Origin: Aldrovandia affinis
Taxonomy: Eukaryota > Chordata > Actinopteri > Notacanthiformes > Halosauridae
Assembly (NCBI GenBank): GCA_029706075.1
Contig: JAINUG010000139.1
Location: forward strand, 1,843,510-1,907,509
Reading direction: 5' to 3'
DNA: 64,000 bases
Both the position numbers and the translations under genes were made by a program. The notes under the pieces are model-generated. The model saw only the letters and a list, made by a program, of their open reading frames with translations. It made no database searches and had not been told where the DNA came from. Below are positions 42,241 to 55,320 of the stretch, piece after piece (the first letter of the stretch is position 1; the number at the start of each line of letters is the position of its first letter).

Positions 42241-43054
42241 ATGCCCTGGATATTGGATGTTATTGTAGGCATACTCATGATGTTTTTCTATTCTGTACCT
42301 CCACAGGGGCGTAATATTCATACACCCCAACCCCCCAAACCAAACCACACAGTCAGCAGGATCTCATTTTATGCAGGACGCCTCTGTCATTTTGACTGGA
42401 TGGGGAGGAGTAACCCCCCATGTAGCCATCTGGCTGCTGGTCCTGGATAACCTAAATGCAGGTGGCAGAAATCCTTCCTACGCTCCAGCTGGGCTGGTTC
42501 TGTCTGTGTGGAGCTGAAAGTGCCCATATTGGCTCCTTTAAACAGTCATTCCCATGATGACCCGCTCAGTTGCCCTGACAGTGATTACCGCCTGAGCTGG
42601 CACACTCACCCCTCCCATGATGAGATCCAGGGCTGGATAGCTTATGTAGGGGCTTCCATTCCATTTGCCACTCTCAGGGGGACCCAGCTCCCAGCTTTAC
42701 TCTGGGAAAAACTCACTTTGGGGGGTTAGTGGGTGGTGATGGGACAGGCTTACAATTGGAATTTTACATTCCAAATTGGGTAATAAAAGAAGGTGGGGAT
42801 AAAATGTTGCTCAAAAAAAAGAGAAGACTCACTTAGGATATAGTGTCAAATATACTCCCTCCGCATCCATCTCAGTGTGTGTATCAGTCCCACTGGAAAG
42901 TAGGGCAGTAAGTTATGTGGAATGATTCTGGTCACTCACCATGTGTTTTGGGATCTCACACAATGACACCTAAGGCATTTCTCCATCGGACAGTACGGTA
43001 GGACACGGCGCAGTTACCAATCCGTGCTACCATGTTTTGTTGCTTTTTCCACTG
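42241..43054. other. Intergenic, unrecognised
   Basis: Moderately GC-rich at 42300-42760, with short open frames lacking recognisable domains. It may be an unlisted repeat; no function is assigned. Confidence 0.35.
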
Positions 43055-43057
43055 CCA

Positions 43058-43101
<44 letters not shown>

Positions 43102-43785
43102 ATTTAATTTGAAGCGCTTTTCAAGGAACCCAAGGATGCTGTATAGTATAAAAAGGGCAAGAAATAAAAAAGCATTTGACACCATTTAAAAACAAGCACA
43201 AAATCCTATAAATCAGGAGAACTAAACTACATAAAAGCCAGGCTGAGTCTTTAGTCTTGATTTAAAACTAGAGGTGGACTCTGCATTGTGGGTTGAGGCA
43301 GGGAGGGCATTTCAGAGGCTAGGAGCAGCTGCACTGAAGGCTCTGTCCCCCACAGTGTGCAGTCTGGTTTGGGGAGTGGTGAGGAGTCCAGTGTTGGAGG
43401 AGCATAGCCTTTGAGAGGGGGTGTAGGTGTGGAGATCATGGAGAAACTTATAGGTGAGGAGGAGAATTTTAAATGAGACACAGAACTTGACCAGTAGCCA
43501 GTGGAGATGCTGGAGGGTGGGGGTGATGTTCTGCCAGGGTTTTGTGCGTGTGAAAACCCTTGCTGCAGAGTTCTGGACACACTGGAGCCTATCTAGAGCT
43601 TTACTGGGCAACCCGAATAGGACTCCATTACAGTAGTCCAGGTGAGAGGTATCAAAGGCATGGATGAGGGTCTCTGCCACAGAGTCAGTGAGTGATGGCT
43701 GGAGTCTGGACATGTTCTTTAGGTGAAAGAAGGCAGATTTGGTGATGGACTCACCAAGTAAATACAATTTTAAATACATTATTTT
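43055..43785 (-). mobile_element. LINE 3' part (L2/CR1 type)
   Basis: The minus strand 43779-43312 encodes SAFFHLKNMSRLQPSLTDSV, ETLIHAFDTSHLDYCNGVLF and LQCVQNSAARVFTRTKPWQN, the RT C-terminal region. The 3' tail is a 40-bp (TAA)n run at 43060-43101, read as (ATT)n on the element strand. It is truncated at the 5' end. Confidence 0.85.
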
Positions 43786-44537
43786 GAAAAATCACGTTAT
43801 AATGTATGTGGCTTTGATGAAAATACACAAAACAAACTAAAGTATGTTACACGTCTTTAGCTCTTTCTCCTACCAGACAAACTATATCAGTTTCCTGCTG
43901 AGAAAAGTGATTTATTCACCACACCCACAGGTAATATATTCTTCTTAAACCAATCTCTTTTACAACTGCGCTGTAGGTGCGTTACCATCTCTTGTCACCC
44001 AATACTGGAATAGACAAAAGATGGCAAAAAAAAATGCCAAAGAACCCCTTGGTGTTCTTTGGCATTTACAAACACAAAATTGCAGCTTATGATTGTGGAC
44101 TTCAAAGTGTTGATTGGCACTGCGCAGGGTGGAGGATGAAAATGCAGGAGAGAAATACAGCTTCCAAAAAACTCAAAAAAGGGTGAAGGCAGGGGGGCAA
44201 ACAAAAAACTAATTAAATTTTAAATTTTATAACAGATTTTTAAATGTTAAATACTCGATTGTCAAAAAAATGAAATTTTATTACTTTATTTATGTCCAGT
44301 CATAAATATTCTGTTGTTCAGAATATACATGCAAATTTATCGAAATTGTATATGTAGCATTTGCTTTGTTATCGTAATACATTACTTTATTTAAGTAAAA
44401 CATTTTTATTAAACAATAAAATGGCATTCATAAATTGTAATTGATTGCAAAAGCAAAGGAAACCCAATGCAAGTCTACTATTATTGCAACTACTACTACT
44501 ACTGCAATTAATAATAATTTAGAGCTTATATTTAGAG
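43786..44537. other. Intergenic, with a short perfect hairpin
   Basis: Mostly AT-rich. AAATGCCAAAGAAC at 44032-44045 and its exact inverse at 44054-44067 form a 14-bp stem with an 8-base loop. No gene found. Confidence 0.5.
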
Positions 44538-45251
44538 CAGGGATATTCACCTGGCGGCCTGCGGGCCAAATCTGGACCCTGGGGAGTTTTCTCGTGGCCC
44601 CTGGAATGCATTCCATATTCCAATATAAATGTTTTTTTAAAAGAATGTCAATAATAATTCAAATAAATTTAAATATATATTCGCTATTATGTTATCAGAA
44701 TTAAATGAGTCCAAATTATTTCTCCTTCAACAGTTCATAAAAGGCGATCTTTCATTGGACTGATCAGCGTGTAATTATCGCAGCATTCTCAAGTCTGTCA
44801 ATCAATCATCTCATCTCGTCACATCAATTATTATTAGCCTAACGCTACTGATCCAAAATGAGCGGAGAGAAACTGCGGAAAATTGACGGTGAAAACCGAG
44901 AGTTCAACCCCAAATGGACAGATGATTTTGTATTTATTTTACCATCGCACACCAATCCTAGACCTTTATGTTTAATATGTCAAACAACCGTTTCAGTCTA
45001 CAAGGTTGCTAATGTGAGGCACCACTTTGAGACCAAGCATGCTGCTAACTTCAATGCTGCTTACCCGCCTGGTAGCACAGCTAGATGTGGTAAAATAGAA
45101 ACTCTTAAATCTTCTTATGCTGCATCAACCACTATTCTTACAACTGCTACTACAGCCCAGGAAAAGGCCACTGCTGCTTCCCTACGAGTGATGTTCGCTT
45201 TAGCCAAAAAGAGAAAGCCATTCACGGACGCTGAAGTTGTGAAGGAGTGTA

Positions 45252-48092
45252 GGGGAGAGCGGGGTATGTTGTCACACTTTTCACTCTGTCTTACCTGTAC
45301 TGGGCGCAATACATCGCAATGGTATAAATGTCATACCAAATGAAAGGTGGAAGTCTTGGGCACATATTTTGTATTCATTACATATTCCTATCTTATTTCA
45401 GTATGGAGATGTAGACAGTTAAATAGAGGGTGTGCACTTGTAACAACTTACCCCATCAGGTAAAGTAATTTTTTTACTTTCAAATTCAAAACCAAGTACA
45501 TTTCATTAAATAACTCATTCATTAAAGAACAAATGAAAACAATCATGCTTAACAATCAACAGACTTAGTAATGCTTAAACTCTTCTAAAACTCATCTTCA
45601 GAGCAGAGGCGTAGCGTGGGGTAATGCACAATGAAACTCTTCTAATCAGACTCATCTTCAGAGTCACAGTTCTGGCACAAATAAATTGCCTGGCCTGGGG
45701 TGCAAGCATCATGGGCCCACTTCTTGCATCTCACACACTGCACCCAAGTCTCTTTTGGGTGGCTGTTAGAAAATGGCTCCATGCAGACTAGGCAGAAGCA
45801 CTCCTCTTCATCTGATGATGACTTGTCTATTTTTCTTTTTATTGTTGCCTTTTTGTTCTCGGCAGATCCAGATTTTGCGCTTTGCTTCCTTCCTCCTGTT
45901 TTTATTTTATTTTTTTAAAATTTATTTCTGATTTTTCCATTTTTCTCCCAATTTAGTAGCCAATTATACTTGCTTCCCCACCCTCACGGGTGTGTCTGTT
46001 AGAATTGCCTGGTTTTTCCCGCCTTCTTTCTCTTCCATTCCATTAACCTTGTTTTCAGGGATCAGCTTTTGGGAATGGCCGGAGGTCCTCTGGAGTTGGT
46101 AGTCTGCTGCCAGCACTGGCATTGCTGGTTAAGGATTTTTCCATTTGTGAGCTGGCATGGGAACTTCCATTATTAGTTTGTTTTCAACGGGTGGCCAGAG
46201 GTCCTCTGGAGTTGTCTGTGGCATTGTGCCTGGCTGGCAGGGCAGGGGGTTGGTACTGGGGCCTGGCGGGGCAGGGCGATCTGTAACATAGGATGGCGCA
46301 AACTCAGTTTCCAAAAATACATCACTGTTGTAAGGCTGTACCCCAGCTACCCTAAAGCCAGCCTGAATGTTCAAGGGGTTGCAGCCACAGGATAAGCGAT
46401 GCCACAATCCCAGGAATGTCATAAATTGACATTGTTTTCCCAGGATTGTTCCTCATCCAGGCATCACACGCTGTGTTGATGTGCCTTTTTAGCAGCCCGT
46501 AGACAGACCTGTCTAAGGGTTGAAGCCAATGAGAGCAGTGGGGTGGGAATGACACCATAATTGTTTTCTTTGGCATAATTGAGTCCATCAATGGACATAT
46601 GAGATTCGTGGTTGTCCAAAAGGAGTAAACATGGTTTCTCCTTTGAGCATTTTGTATGCTCAATGAAATGTTTCAGGAAGTCAACAAAGTGCACATCTTT
46701 CATCCACCCCGAGGGATTTGCCACTCCCTTGCTGCCAGGTGGTCCGTTGATTAAAAGATGGTCGCAGAAGTTGACATGGGGAAATATGAAATATGGAGGT
46801 ATACTATTTCCTGTGGCTGAGACAGCACAGGCCAGTGTGACAAGCGTCCCCCTTTCAGCGGAGGTCAGTGACCCTACTTGTTTGAATCCGCGTCTGGCCA
46901 TTACTTTGTCAGGTTTATGGACCGTGGTCACCCCAGTTTCGTCGACATTCCATATGTCCCCTGGTCCAAATTGATGTCTGTCTAGCACATTTGCTAAATT
47001 GTCGAGGAAGGCATTAACATTTTCAGCTCGGTTGAAAATAAATACTAGCTCTGGCAAGGCTAGTTGCCTCAGGCTTTCTTTTCCGCCGGGTCAAATGCAT
47101 TTATGGGTGCCTACCCCTGTTTTAGCACATTTGAAGGCTGTAAACCACTCGGTTGAGCTGGCCTTTTCTTTTTTTAAGAAGGCTGCCCACAATGGTGTGA
47201 ACTTCAGCTTGTGTGCCACAGCAAACTGGTAGGCAAGTCTTTTGATCTCACTTGGCGACAGACCAAAATAAATGTCAGCTGACCTAGCGATATAATGAAC
47301 AAGCTGCATCTCCAAATCAGGTGGAAATACCTGCCGTGGCTTTCCATAGCCAACCACTGTTGTTGGCACGGCTGCCTGACTGAAAATTTCTTCACTGGTA
47401 ACCTTTTCACAATACCGAGTCAGAGTACAGTAATTTATATTGAAATCCTTCTGAAAGATTCTTGCTTCTGATAGATTTATTCTCTAACTTCACCTGCCTC
47501 ACTGCCTTCAACATTATGTCAGGAGGTGTGCTGCCATTCTCTGTCTTTTTTAAATAATTTCTCACCATCTTTCTTTCTTTCCTTCCTTCCTTCCTTCCTT
47601 TCTTCCTTCAATCCTTCTTTCCTTCAAAAACACATTTCAATTAACCTAATATCACAAAGCTTTTTGTGCATATTCTATGTGTCTATTTATACTGGGGCAA
47701 GTCCTCTCATGTGACAACTTGCCTCAAAGCCATTGAGACAACTTGCCCCAAACGGACATGTGGGCTAATGTTTGCTAAATTTCGAGGCTAGTTCAACATA
47801 GCACTGCAGCTAACGTATCAAGAGACACCTTATTGTCTCCTTTATTCAGTACACAAATATAATTTTGAACATTCATACCTAACACAGTTTTATTACAAAA
47901 AGTAAAAGTGCCATTTTTTTTACCTTTGAAGCTGAAAAATTAAAGCGACCGTTAGTCGAATACGAACCGAAGTTGACCATAGAACATGTTGTCACACAAA
48001 GTAGCTATTTGATTTTTGAGATAGTGCCCCTGTGGTTGGAGGTATGAACAGTGTGACAACTTACCCGTGTGACAACTTACCCCGCTCTCCCC
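45252..48092 (-). mobile_element. Pogo-like transposon inside the hAT transposase
   Basis: The ends are GGGGAGAGCGGGGTATGTTG and the inverse ..ACTTACCCCGCTCTCCCC, with TA on both sides (45250-45251, 48093-48094). The minus strand has a DDE transposase of the pogo/jerky (CENP-B-related) type. 47369-47091 is the N-terminal DNA-binding part. 47057-46464 contains GDIWNVDETGVTTVHKPDKV with the first catalytic aspartate and KPCLLLLDNHESHMSIDGLN with the second (LLDNHxSH). The frame then shifts to 46663-46352 (VSFPPHCSHWLQPLDRSVYG). A cysteine-rich stretch near 45660-45800 could encode a zinc-finger tail. Frameshifts make it inactive. Confidence 0.9.
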
Positions 48093-49822
48093 TACTCTTG
48101 AAATGGTGGATGAACTTTTTGCTGGAGATAAAAACAAAGAAGATATAATGAACCCTTTGAAGCAAGTACCGCTCTCTGACACATCGGGAAGTCGAAGGGA
48201 CAAGGTACTGTTTGAGGACAGTTTTTCAGCATTACTAGCCGATCTCAAATCTACAGAGTACATGTCACTCGCTGTCGGTGAATCGACTGATTTGAATCGC
48301 TGTTTGTGAGGTTTTTTAAAGTTTGTTTTTAAAGAGGAGTTGTTATGCCTTTTACCGCTGACAACCAGCACTTCAGGTTAAGTGATTTTCGCTGCAGTTA
48401 AGGTTTTTTTTAAGAGAAGGGTTTGGATCTAGGTAAGATCAACCTTCTCGTTACCAATGGCTGGGAAAGAAAGGGGCTTTGCATCTCGCTTATCTGCAGA
48501 GCATCCCGCAGTGAACACATTGCATTGCATCATACATCAGTCAGTTTTGTGTGCGAAATTGTCAGGGGAGTTGAAAGAAGCAATGGAGACTGTCATAAAA
48601 ATTGTCAATCATATTTGCTCGACGTCAGGTCTGCAGCACCGACTGTTCAAAATGCTGCTTCAAGAGCAGGAAGCCGCATACTCAGACCTATTGCAACATA
48701 ACGATGACCGCTGGTTAAGCCGAGGACGTGTTCTCGAACGCTTCTTTGCACTGCAAAAGGAGGTGAGTGAATTCCTCTAGAGCCAGAAATCAAACAAAGT
48801 TACTTGCACGCATGCAAAAGCCGGATTTCATTGCACAGATTGCCTTTTTGTGTGACATCATGGGCCACCTAAACACACTCAACCTACAGTTACAGGGGAT
48901 AGGGTCAAGTGTGACTGAGATTCTTGAGAAAGTTTGTGCATTTCGGGTGAACCTGGACCTCTTTCTACCTGACGTAACGGGGAGGTCCACTTCCCAACAC
49001 TACGCGACGTCCCCGTGAGCAGCGCAACAATGGCTGGAATGAAGGGACTTTTGAAAAGCCTGGCTGAAAACTTCAAAGAGCGATTCAACGACTTCAGGAT
49101 TCCAAAACAGGTTCTTTTATTTGTGCGCAATCCATTTGCAGTCGATGTTTCCGGGTCCTGTCCAGCCGAGGCGAAAGTCATAATGCCGAGGTGGCATTCC
49201 AGCTGGAGTTCGTGCAAATTCAGAGCTCTGATGTGCTGAAAGCAAAATTCGGACAAGAAGGACTGTGCGAGTTTTGGGCTCATTCTACTCATCAGTTTCA
49301 TCATTGCCGGAGACTGGCTATCTACCTGTTAACCATGTTTGGATCTACTTACACTATGTGAGTCCGGATTTTCAACAATGAACTTGATAAAGAATCAACA
49401 TCGCAATCGACTCACGGATGAGCATCTCAACCAGTGCATGCAGCTTGCTCTGACCTCGCACCGACCTGAATTCAGCAAGCTGGCTACAGCTCGAAAATGC
49501 AACTTCTCACACTGATTGTCAGGTAGCTTCTATTTTTATTATTATTTTCATTTATTTTGTAATGATGGGATGCTGCCTATGCTTGCATATTGTTAATCTC
49601 TGTTGCATAGGTCAACAAATATTTTTCATGAAGTTCACCTTTGGGCTACCTCAGACGGACTTCTAGGCCTCCTCTGCCTCTTACTGATCGCATTTGCTAT
49701 CCTAGGCCTAGCATTGCTTTATGGTATGTGTTGCCATGCAGCATTTTGGTGTTATAATACAAAAATCTATATGGATTCATTATAATAAAGTAGCCTACAT
49801 TACTATTTTGGTTGCCTATTTT

Positions 49823-49845
49823 ACTACTACTACTACTACTACTAC

Positions 49846-49883
<38 letters not shown>

Positions 49884-49912
49884 TAACAATATTAATAATA
49901 ATAATAATTATT
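49823..49912 (+). repeat. (ACT)n(ATA)n microsatellite
   Basis: About nine ACT units run into (TAA)n, near the right end of the hAT element. Confidence 0.9.
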
Positions 49913-50047
49913 ATTATTGCATGGTTGGTTGTACAATAACAATGGCATATTTGTTCATTTTCGTTATCAGTCTTGTGGCCCTCGACTTAAAGTCATTTTA
50001 CAATTGTGGCCCCCTTCCTAATCTAGTTGAATACCCCTGATTTAGAG

Positions 50048-53000
50048 GGTTTCTTATATTTTACAATATAAATGTAAGATTTTTTTATATTTCAATTAAT
50101 GTTACTTAAATTATTACTTTTATGCTGTTGCAGGGTGGAGCCACTGTAGATTACTGTGGAATGTGGGGGGATTCTGAGGACAGTGTACTTACCTTGGGAG
50201 AGGGGGGGTAATGTATTGGAGCGTGTGTATGTGGGGGGAAGTAGTTTTGGGTGGCTAGGAAAGAACAGCAGGATGTCTGTTTTCACCTGCTTAATGTTGT
50301 ACTTGCATTTTACTATACCTACCTGGTTCCTGTATGTCTGTGTTTGGGGGGCTGGGCTGGGTTTCTAAGTTTGACAGTGACAATGGACAATTACATATAT
50401 TAATTCAATGTTGGGGGTTCTCATCATGCTTACTATATCATTTAGTTAAACCTATTAAAGTCCTAAGATAAGAAGAGAAAATGAACAATATCAGACAGGA
50501 ACATAAGGCGATTGTGAACACTATGAGGATTAGCATTGTACCACAGATGATAATAGGAGCATGTGTGCCAGACCTTGCTACCCCTTGGACTAGAGAATAC
50601 AAATTAATTCCTTTTGTTGTGCAATGTGTGCATGTAATATCTGCATTCAGTGGCATTGGAGTGTGAAGGGCTGGGGTTTATCCCCGACTCATATACCCCC
50701 CAGAAATGGGGGGGATTATTTTGTGTCAACTGTCATCCTCTCCATTTCATTAACTACTACATCACACTAGAAGGTATTCATAAAGTACGATTTTTACATA
50801 TACCCATAACAATAAAATAGGCTGGAAAAAGCATATTGCATTGTTCCTGTAGCGTCATACAATTAGCAGGTACTACATGAGTCTACATGAGTATGAGTCA
50901 TATTCTGCATGGTGAGTTATGCAGATGGCTGTTGCTCATCCTTTTGTTGATTGTTTGCAAACTTAAATGCATTTTGTCAGCTTTGTCAGTTCAGCAATTC
51001 AGCAAGTCCCAAAGGCAACAAAATTTATAAATGAAAGAAATGTAGACTAGTTTTAATAACTGTCAGCTGGACATCCTATGGAAGTTCTTGGTTTCTTAAG
51101 AATACACAAATATTTAACTGAGGGTTATGGAAATTATTTACAATTATTATTAATAAAGTTTATATCATAAAATTATGTATGCCTAGTCCATTAATTTGGT
51201 TATGATAAAATTACAATTAACAATTACAATTAAATTACACTTATCATAAAATTATTTCCAGTTATTATTTTCTAGTAGGCTTTAACATTTTTAATGATTT
51301 ACCATTTTAATCCATCAATTTTCAAATCCATCATTGTTATTGATATTGCATGATAAAGTATGTACCGGTGGAGCTAGTGTTGACCATTATTTATAAAACA
51401 TGTTCTAAACGTGGCATAACAGAGGTACATAAATTACTTTATTTTTTAATTAATATATATATTTTTTTCAACTTCTTTCTTTGAATTCATGTTTTTCAGT
51501 ACAATGCAACTGTTAAAACGAATAATTGCAAAACCCAGCCAAATAATATGCAACAATGAAATGCAAAACATTTCTAAAATTTATTTCAAGAAATATTTTT
51601 TTCTACAGATACATTTTGAATAATATTATTTAAAGATATGCCATTGACAAAAAAAACATTACTTATCAATGATTTATTTCCATGCATTACATTAGTAACT
51701 AGATTAAAAAACAAACTTTAGTAGCCTTGCCTCTGGAAAATTGTCAAAGCTTAGAAATGGCAGTATGGAAAGTATAATGTTTTTCCATAATACTTTTAAT
51801 ATTATAATACTTCATTTTAATAAAATTGGTCAAATATTCTAATTCAGACAATTATAATCGCCTGGCAGTAGGATGCCATAAATTATGTCTTCAGCTTGGA
51901 TGGAGGGATGCAGGGATAGATGGATGGATAGATAGAGAGAGGATTTAGTAGGGTGTATTCACAAGTAGCTCTATACTTCTGTATAGAGATATATTAACAT
52001 TAAGATATATTAAATTATGGTAAAGTATATACAATATATTATGGTAAAGTATTCTAATTAAAGTATTGTGAGGTATCTTTTTACATGTGTTTTTACACAT
52101 ATTTACAGTATTTTCTTGATAAAAGTAGTGTATTTTGGAGTATTATGATAGTTTTGCAGTAGTAAGGCTTTAATGACATCATCATTTTGGATGGAGGCAT
52201 GAAGGAAAGAATGGATGGACAGGTGGGGAGAAGAAGCAATAAGATAGTTTTTTGGGTCTACATGTGTGTATAGATTTACAGAATATCTGTGGCAGCTGCT
52301 CAGATGAGTTAAGAGAGGCCAAGCCTCCTAAAAATGAGCCAAATTTTTGTTTGTTGATAAGTGCCTGATTTTTTTTCTTGTTACTTAATTATAAATGTGT
52401 AACTTGCTTGAGCTGACTGCTGTCAAATATTTGGCGAAATAGCACCATCTATCAAACATCTTAAAATCCTCATCTATCAAACATTTGAATAAATAATATA
52501 ATAGTACATAGTATTTAATAAATATTTTAAGTATTTTATAAATGGGTTGTTTTTATTCACGTTGGGTCCCTTCCCACTGTAGTTTTATGGCACATAGGCA
52601 TGATTGGGACTCCTGTTGTGGGTGTATGTAACTGACATACTGTATTTCAAAAGCAAAATTAAGTGAAATTCGCTTTGCTATACGGTTTTACGACAGATAG
52701 CTAATTAGATAAACTTGCTGTGGAAAGATTACAGAGAAGAGGCCATTTTCAAAATCAACTGTCATTTTGGTTACTGGGCAATGAGCATGCTCAGGATTCC
52801 ACTATTGTTAGTAAATGGGTTCATATTTACAGCAATGTTGTGACACCAATTAGACCAGTCTGTACCTTGCTTTAATCCTGTGATTGGGATGGCAGGTATG
52901 CCATCCGCTAAGTTACAGGTTGGTGGGTCATACTTCATACCTATGCAGCACTGAGAGTTTGGCACTTTTCAGGATCTCCCACAGAAATAAATACAATTGG

Positions 53001-53060
53001 CCATAGACTCTCAGTTTTTATAAACATTAACTTCTGTACACTCACCTCATGTAAGCACAC
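50048..53060. other. Intergenic, AT-rich
   Basis: Three kilobases with no recognisable gene. Near 52290-52345 GGCCAAGCCTCCTAAAAATG looks repeat-derived, and at 51905-51935 there is a GATG/GATA-rich run. Nothing else can be supported. Confidence 0.45.
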
Positions 53061-53064
53061 ATAA

Positions 53065-53300
53065 ATCAGATACAACTTAACTCAGCCACACAATGAAGCC
53101 CCAAACACGTTTCTTCCTCATCTTCTTCTGCCTCTCCTTCTTAATTTTCCTGCCGATTACATTATCGGAATGCTCTGACATGAGGTCAGAAAATGAACAC
53201 ACAGCATTCAGATACAACTTCACATGGTCACACAATAAAGCCCCAAACTTGAGTCATTTTGTGTTTCCTCCTCATCTTCTTCATCCTCTGCTTCTTCTTC
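53065..53300 (+). repeat. Tandem duplication, about 135-bp period
   Basis: ATACAACTTAACTCAGCCAC with CACAATGAAGCCCCAAAC recurs as ATACAACTTCACATGGTCAC with CACAATAAAGCCCCAAAC about 135 bp downstream, each followed by a CT-rich tract. A short frame starting MKPQTRFFLIFFCLSFLIFL arises from the first copy's CT-rich tract. Confidence 0.7.
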
Positions 53301-53819
53301 TTAGGCTGAGAAATGTGTTCCCTGCACCATACGAATGGTAGACCCTTTGCAGTAATCAATCTAACTATCTAGCTAACTACCTAGCTTTTGGTTTATAAGT
53401 ACCCTAGCTAAATTACAATATCTTGGACATCGCTTGGTTGAAAGCTTGTTAATGTGACGTTAGCCATATAACTTGTGCTTGAGGCCAGCACAGGTTCAGA
53501 ATCTTTTATTTTGCCTGTACCAGCATTACGGGGTCCCAGAGACCTTTGTTTGCAGAAGTCTGCCTAGTGATCTGTGGGTCCTCTTCTTATAGCACATGAA
53601 TGTATGCAGAATTGAAACAATCAAATGATTAATTCTCCCAATTGGTCAATATCCACTTCAACCAATAACATTATCTTTTCAGATCTACTTCTACCAATAA
53701 CAATATCTGTTCATAGTTGCCAAATGCAGGCCAAACAGCAGATTACATCATTATGTTAGACATATAAGGATGTACACATGTGTACACAAGTTATACACTA
53801 TTTAAACTCTTTAAAATAT

Positions 53820-54012
53820 ATATTTTTTTTTTTCTGATTTTACCCCGTTTTCTCCCAATTTTGTAGCCAATTACCCGTGTGCTTAGTTCAATCCTACTAC
53901 CCTTATAGTTCGCTGCTATAGTCCTGTGACCGGCAGTGACAAGGGCATAGCGCTGCCTCCTCCGAGACAACACTCGTCGTGCCATCGACTGTAATTCCGG
54001 GACCCTGGAAGT
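53820..54012 (-). mobile_element. GC-rich SINE fragment
   Basis: TTTTTCTGATTTTACCCCGT, CTCCCAATTTTGTAGCCAAT and GACCGGCAGTGACAAGGGCA match the family at 9780-10130. The tRNA-like head is missing. Confidence 0.65.
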
Positions 54013-54145
54013 GCATGCGCTTGTCTTGACACACACATCAAGACAAGACTGACTAACTCCCCACTAGCCCCACCTGCTCTTAAATAGGCTTAGTTTCTGC
54101 CTGGCTCAGGTGGGACTCATGAGGCAATCACCCAATCACAATCAC

Positions 54146-54950
54146 TCAACTCCCATTCTCACCCAGACACCCAATTAAATTAAAATCACCCAGAGGTATG
54201 AGATTAACTAACTTCAGCGCTTCCTGTAGATTATTCCACGCCCACGGTGCATAATAGGAAAAAGCTGTTTTTCCCAGTTCTGTACGAGCCATGGGAACTT
54301 TATAGAGCAAACATTTCCGGGAGCGTAGAAAATAGCTGCCTGAGTTCAGGTACAACAGAGAACAAAGGTAGAGAGGTAGTTTACCTAGCAACGCTTTATA
54401 AATAAAAACATATGAATGTTGCAGTCTGCGTGTAGCCAAAGATGTCCAGCCCACCAATTGATAGAGTGTACAGTGGTGAGTTAAAGACTTTGCATTAGTA
54501 ATAAAACATAGGGATGCATGATACACTGAATTAAGGCTCTGTAAGACAGTGGAAGCTGCATGCATATACACAAGATCACCATAATCAATTATAGACATAA
54601 AAGTAGCTTGGACAAGTTTTTTTTGGGCATTAAAAGAAAAACAAGATTTGTTCCTAAAATAAAAGCCAAGCTTTATCCTAAGCTTCCTGACCAAGTTGTC
54701 AACGTGTACTTTAAAAGAGAGCCTGTCATCCAATCAAATACCCAAGTACTTATACGAGGGCACCCTTTCAATAGATTTACCCTCGGATGTTAAAATGCTG
54801 TGCTTATCAAGCGGCTCATATTCATGTAGGATCAATGTTATGCTTATGAACAGTAAAGCTATTTTAAATAATAATAGCACACCAAGTAACTCCATAGAAT
54901 AATAATGCATATTTCTGTAATTATTATTAGACAAACCTGTGGTCCTTACA
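54146..54950 (-). mobile_element. Non-LTR retrotransposon C-terminal fragment
   Basis: The minus strand encodes SIERVPSYKYLGI (54780-54734) and then, in another frame, DDRLSFKVHVDNLVRKLRIK, GFYFRNKSCFSFNAQKKLVQ and ATFMSIIDYGDLVYMHAAST (54733-54146). This is the region after the RT active site in LINEs. The sub-family differs from the CR1 and L2 copies elsewhere in the window. Confidence 0.82.
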
Positions 54951-55160
54951 TGTTAATAATAACAATGTGTTGTTCTGGATGGTTGGTCCTTTGCCCATAC
55001 TGTAATTTGAACTAAAAAGTATGTGTAATTCTTCACATTTAGGATATATGAAGTATGTGTTCATATGTGATCAGGGGCGGACTTTACCATTAGGCAAGGT
55101 AAGCCCCCAAGCTAAGGCCCCCAGCAGCCAAGGGCCCCATGAAAGGGCCCATAGCACATA

Positions 55161-55320
55161 CACTACTGGTCAAAAGTTTTAGAACACCCCAATTTTCCAA
55201 GTCCAGTAAATAACCTGAAATGGTACAAAGGTAAGCGGTAAACTGCCAGAGGTTTTAAAAAAAAGTTTAGGTTACCAAAAACTGAAAAATAAAGTTTTCA
55301 TTCCAACTCATACCCTTCAA
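55161..55320 (+). mobile_element. Tc1 left-end fragment
   Basis: CACTACTGGTCAAAAGTTTT AGAACAC is followed by TAACCTGAAATGGTACAAA. It is the same family and order as 40790-40940, but the sequence stops matching near 55315. Confidence 0.8.

Larger units (their letters stand above)
44538..50039 (+). mobile_element. hAT transposon (GTF2IRD2/ZBED-like transposase), broken
   Basis: The ends are CAGGGATATTCACCTGGCGG and TTGAATACCCCTG. The exact 8-bp duplication ATTTAGAG (44530-44537, 50040-50047) defines it. From 44858 the transposase starts MSGEKLRKIDGENREFNPKW, with a zinc-binding region (LCLICQTTVSVYKVANVRHH). It continues as LSDTSGSRRDKVLFEDSFSA (48103-48309), VNTLHCIIHQSVLCAKLSGE (48457-48780) and the dimerisation tail NLIKNQHRNRLTDEHLNQCM up to the stop at 49513. 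A pogo-like element sits in the ORF (45252-48092), and there are several further stops and frameshifts. It resembles the hAT lineage that gave rise to vertebrate GTF2IRD2. Not a host gene. Confidence 0.92.

Noticed and set aside
42241-42729. Two open frames of about 70 codons
   Set aside because: No recognisable domain, no splice or promoter context, and an adjacent LINE fragment; left unassigned.
44858-45343. Host zinc-finger/GTF2IRD2-like gene
   Set aside because: It sits within hAT inverted repeats with an exact 8-bp target duplication and is interrupted by a pogo element and stops.
53093-53341. Small secreted-protein-like frame starting with a hydrophobic signal-like segment
   Set aside because: The hydrophobic part comes from a CT-rich tract within a tandem duplication, the second copy has lost the ATG, and no domain or splice context supports a gene.
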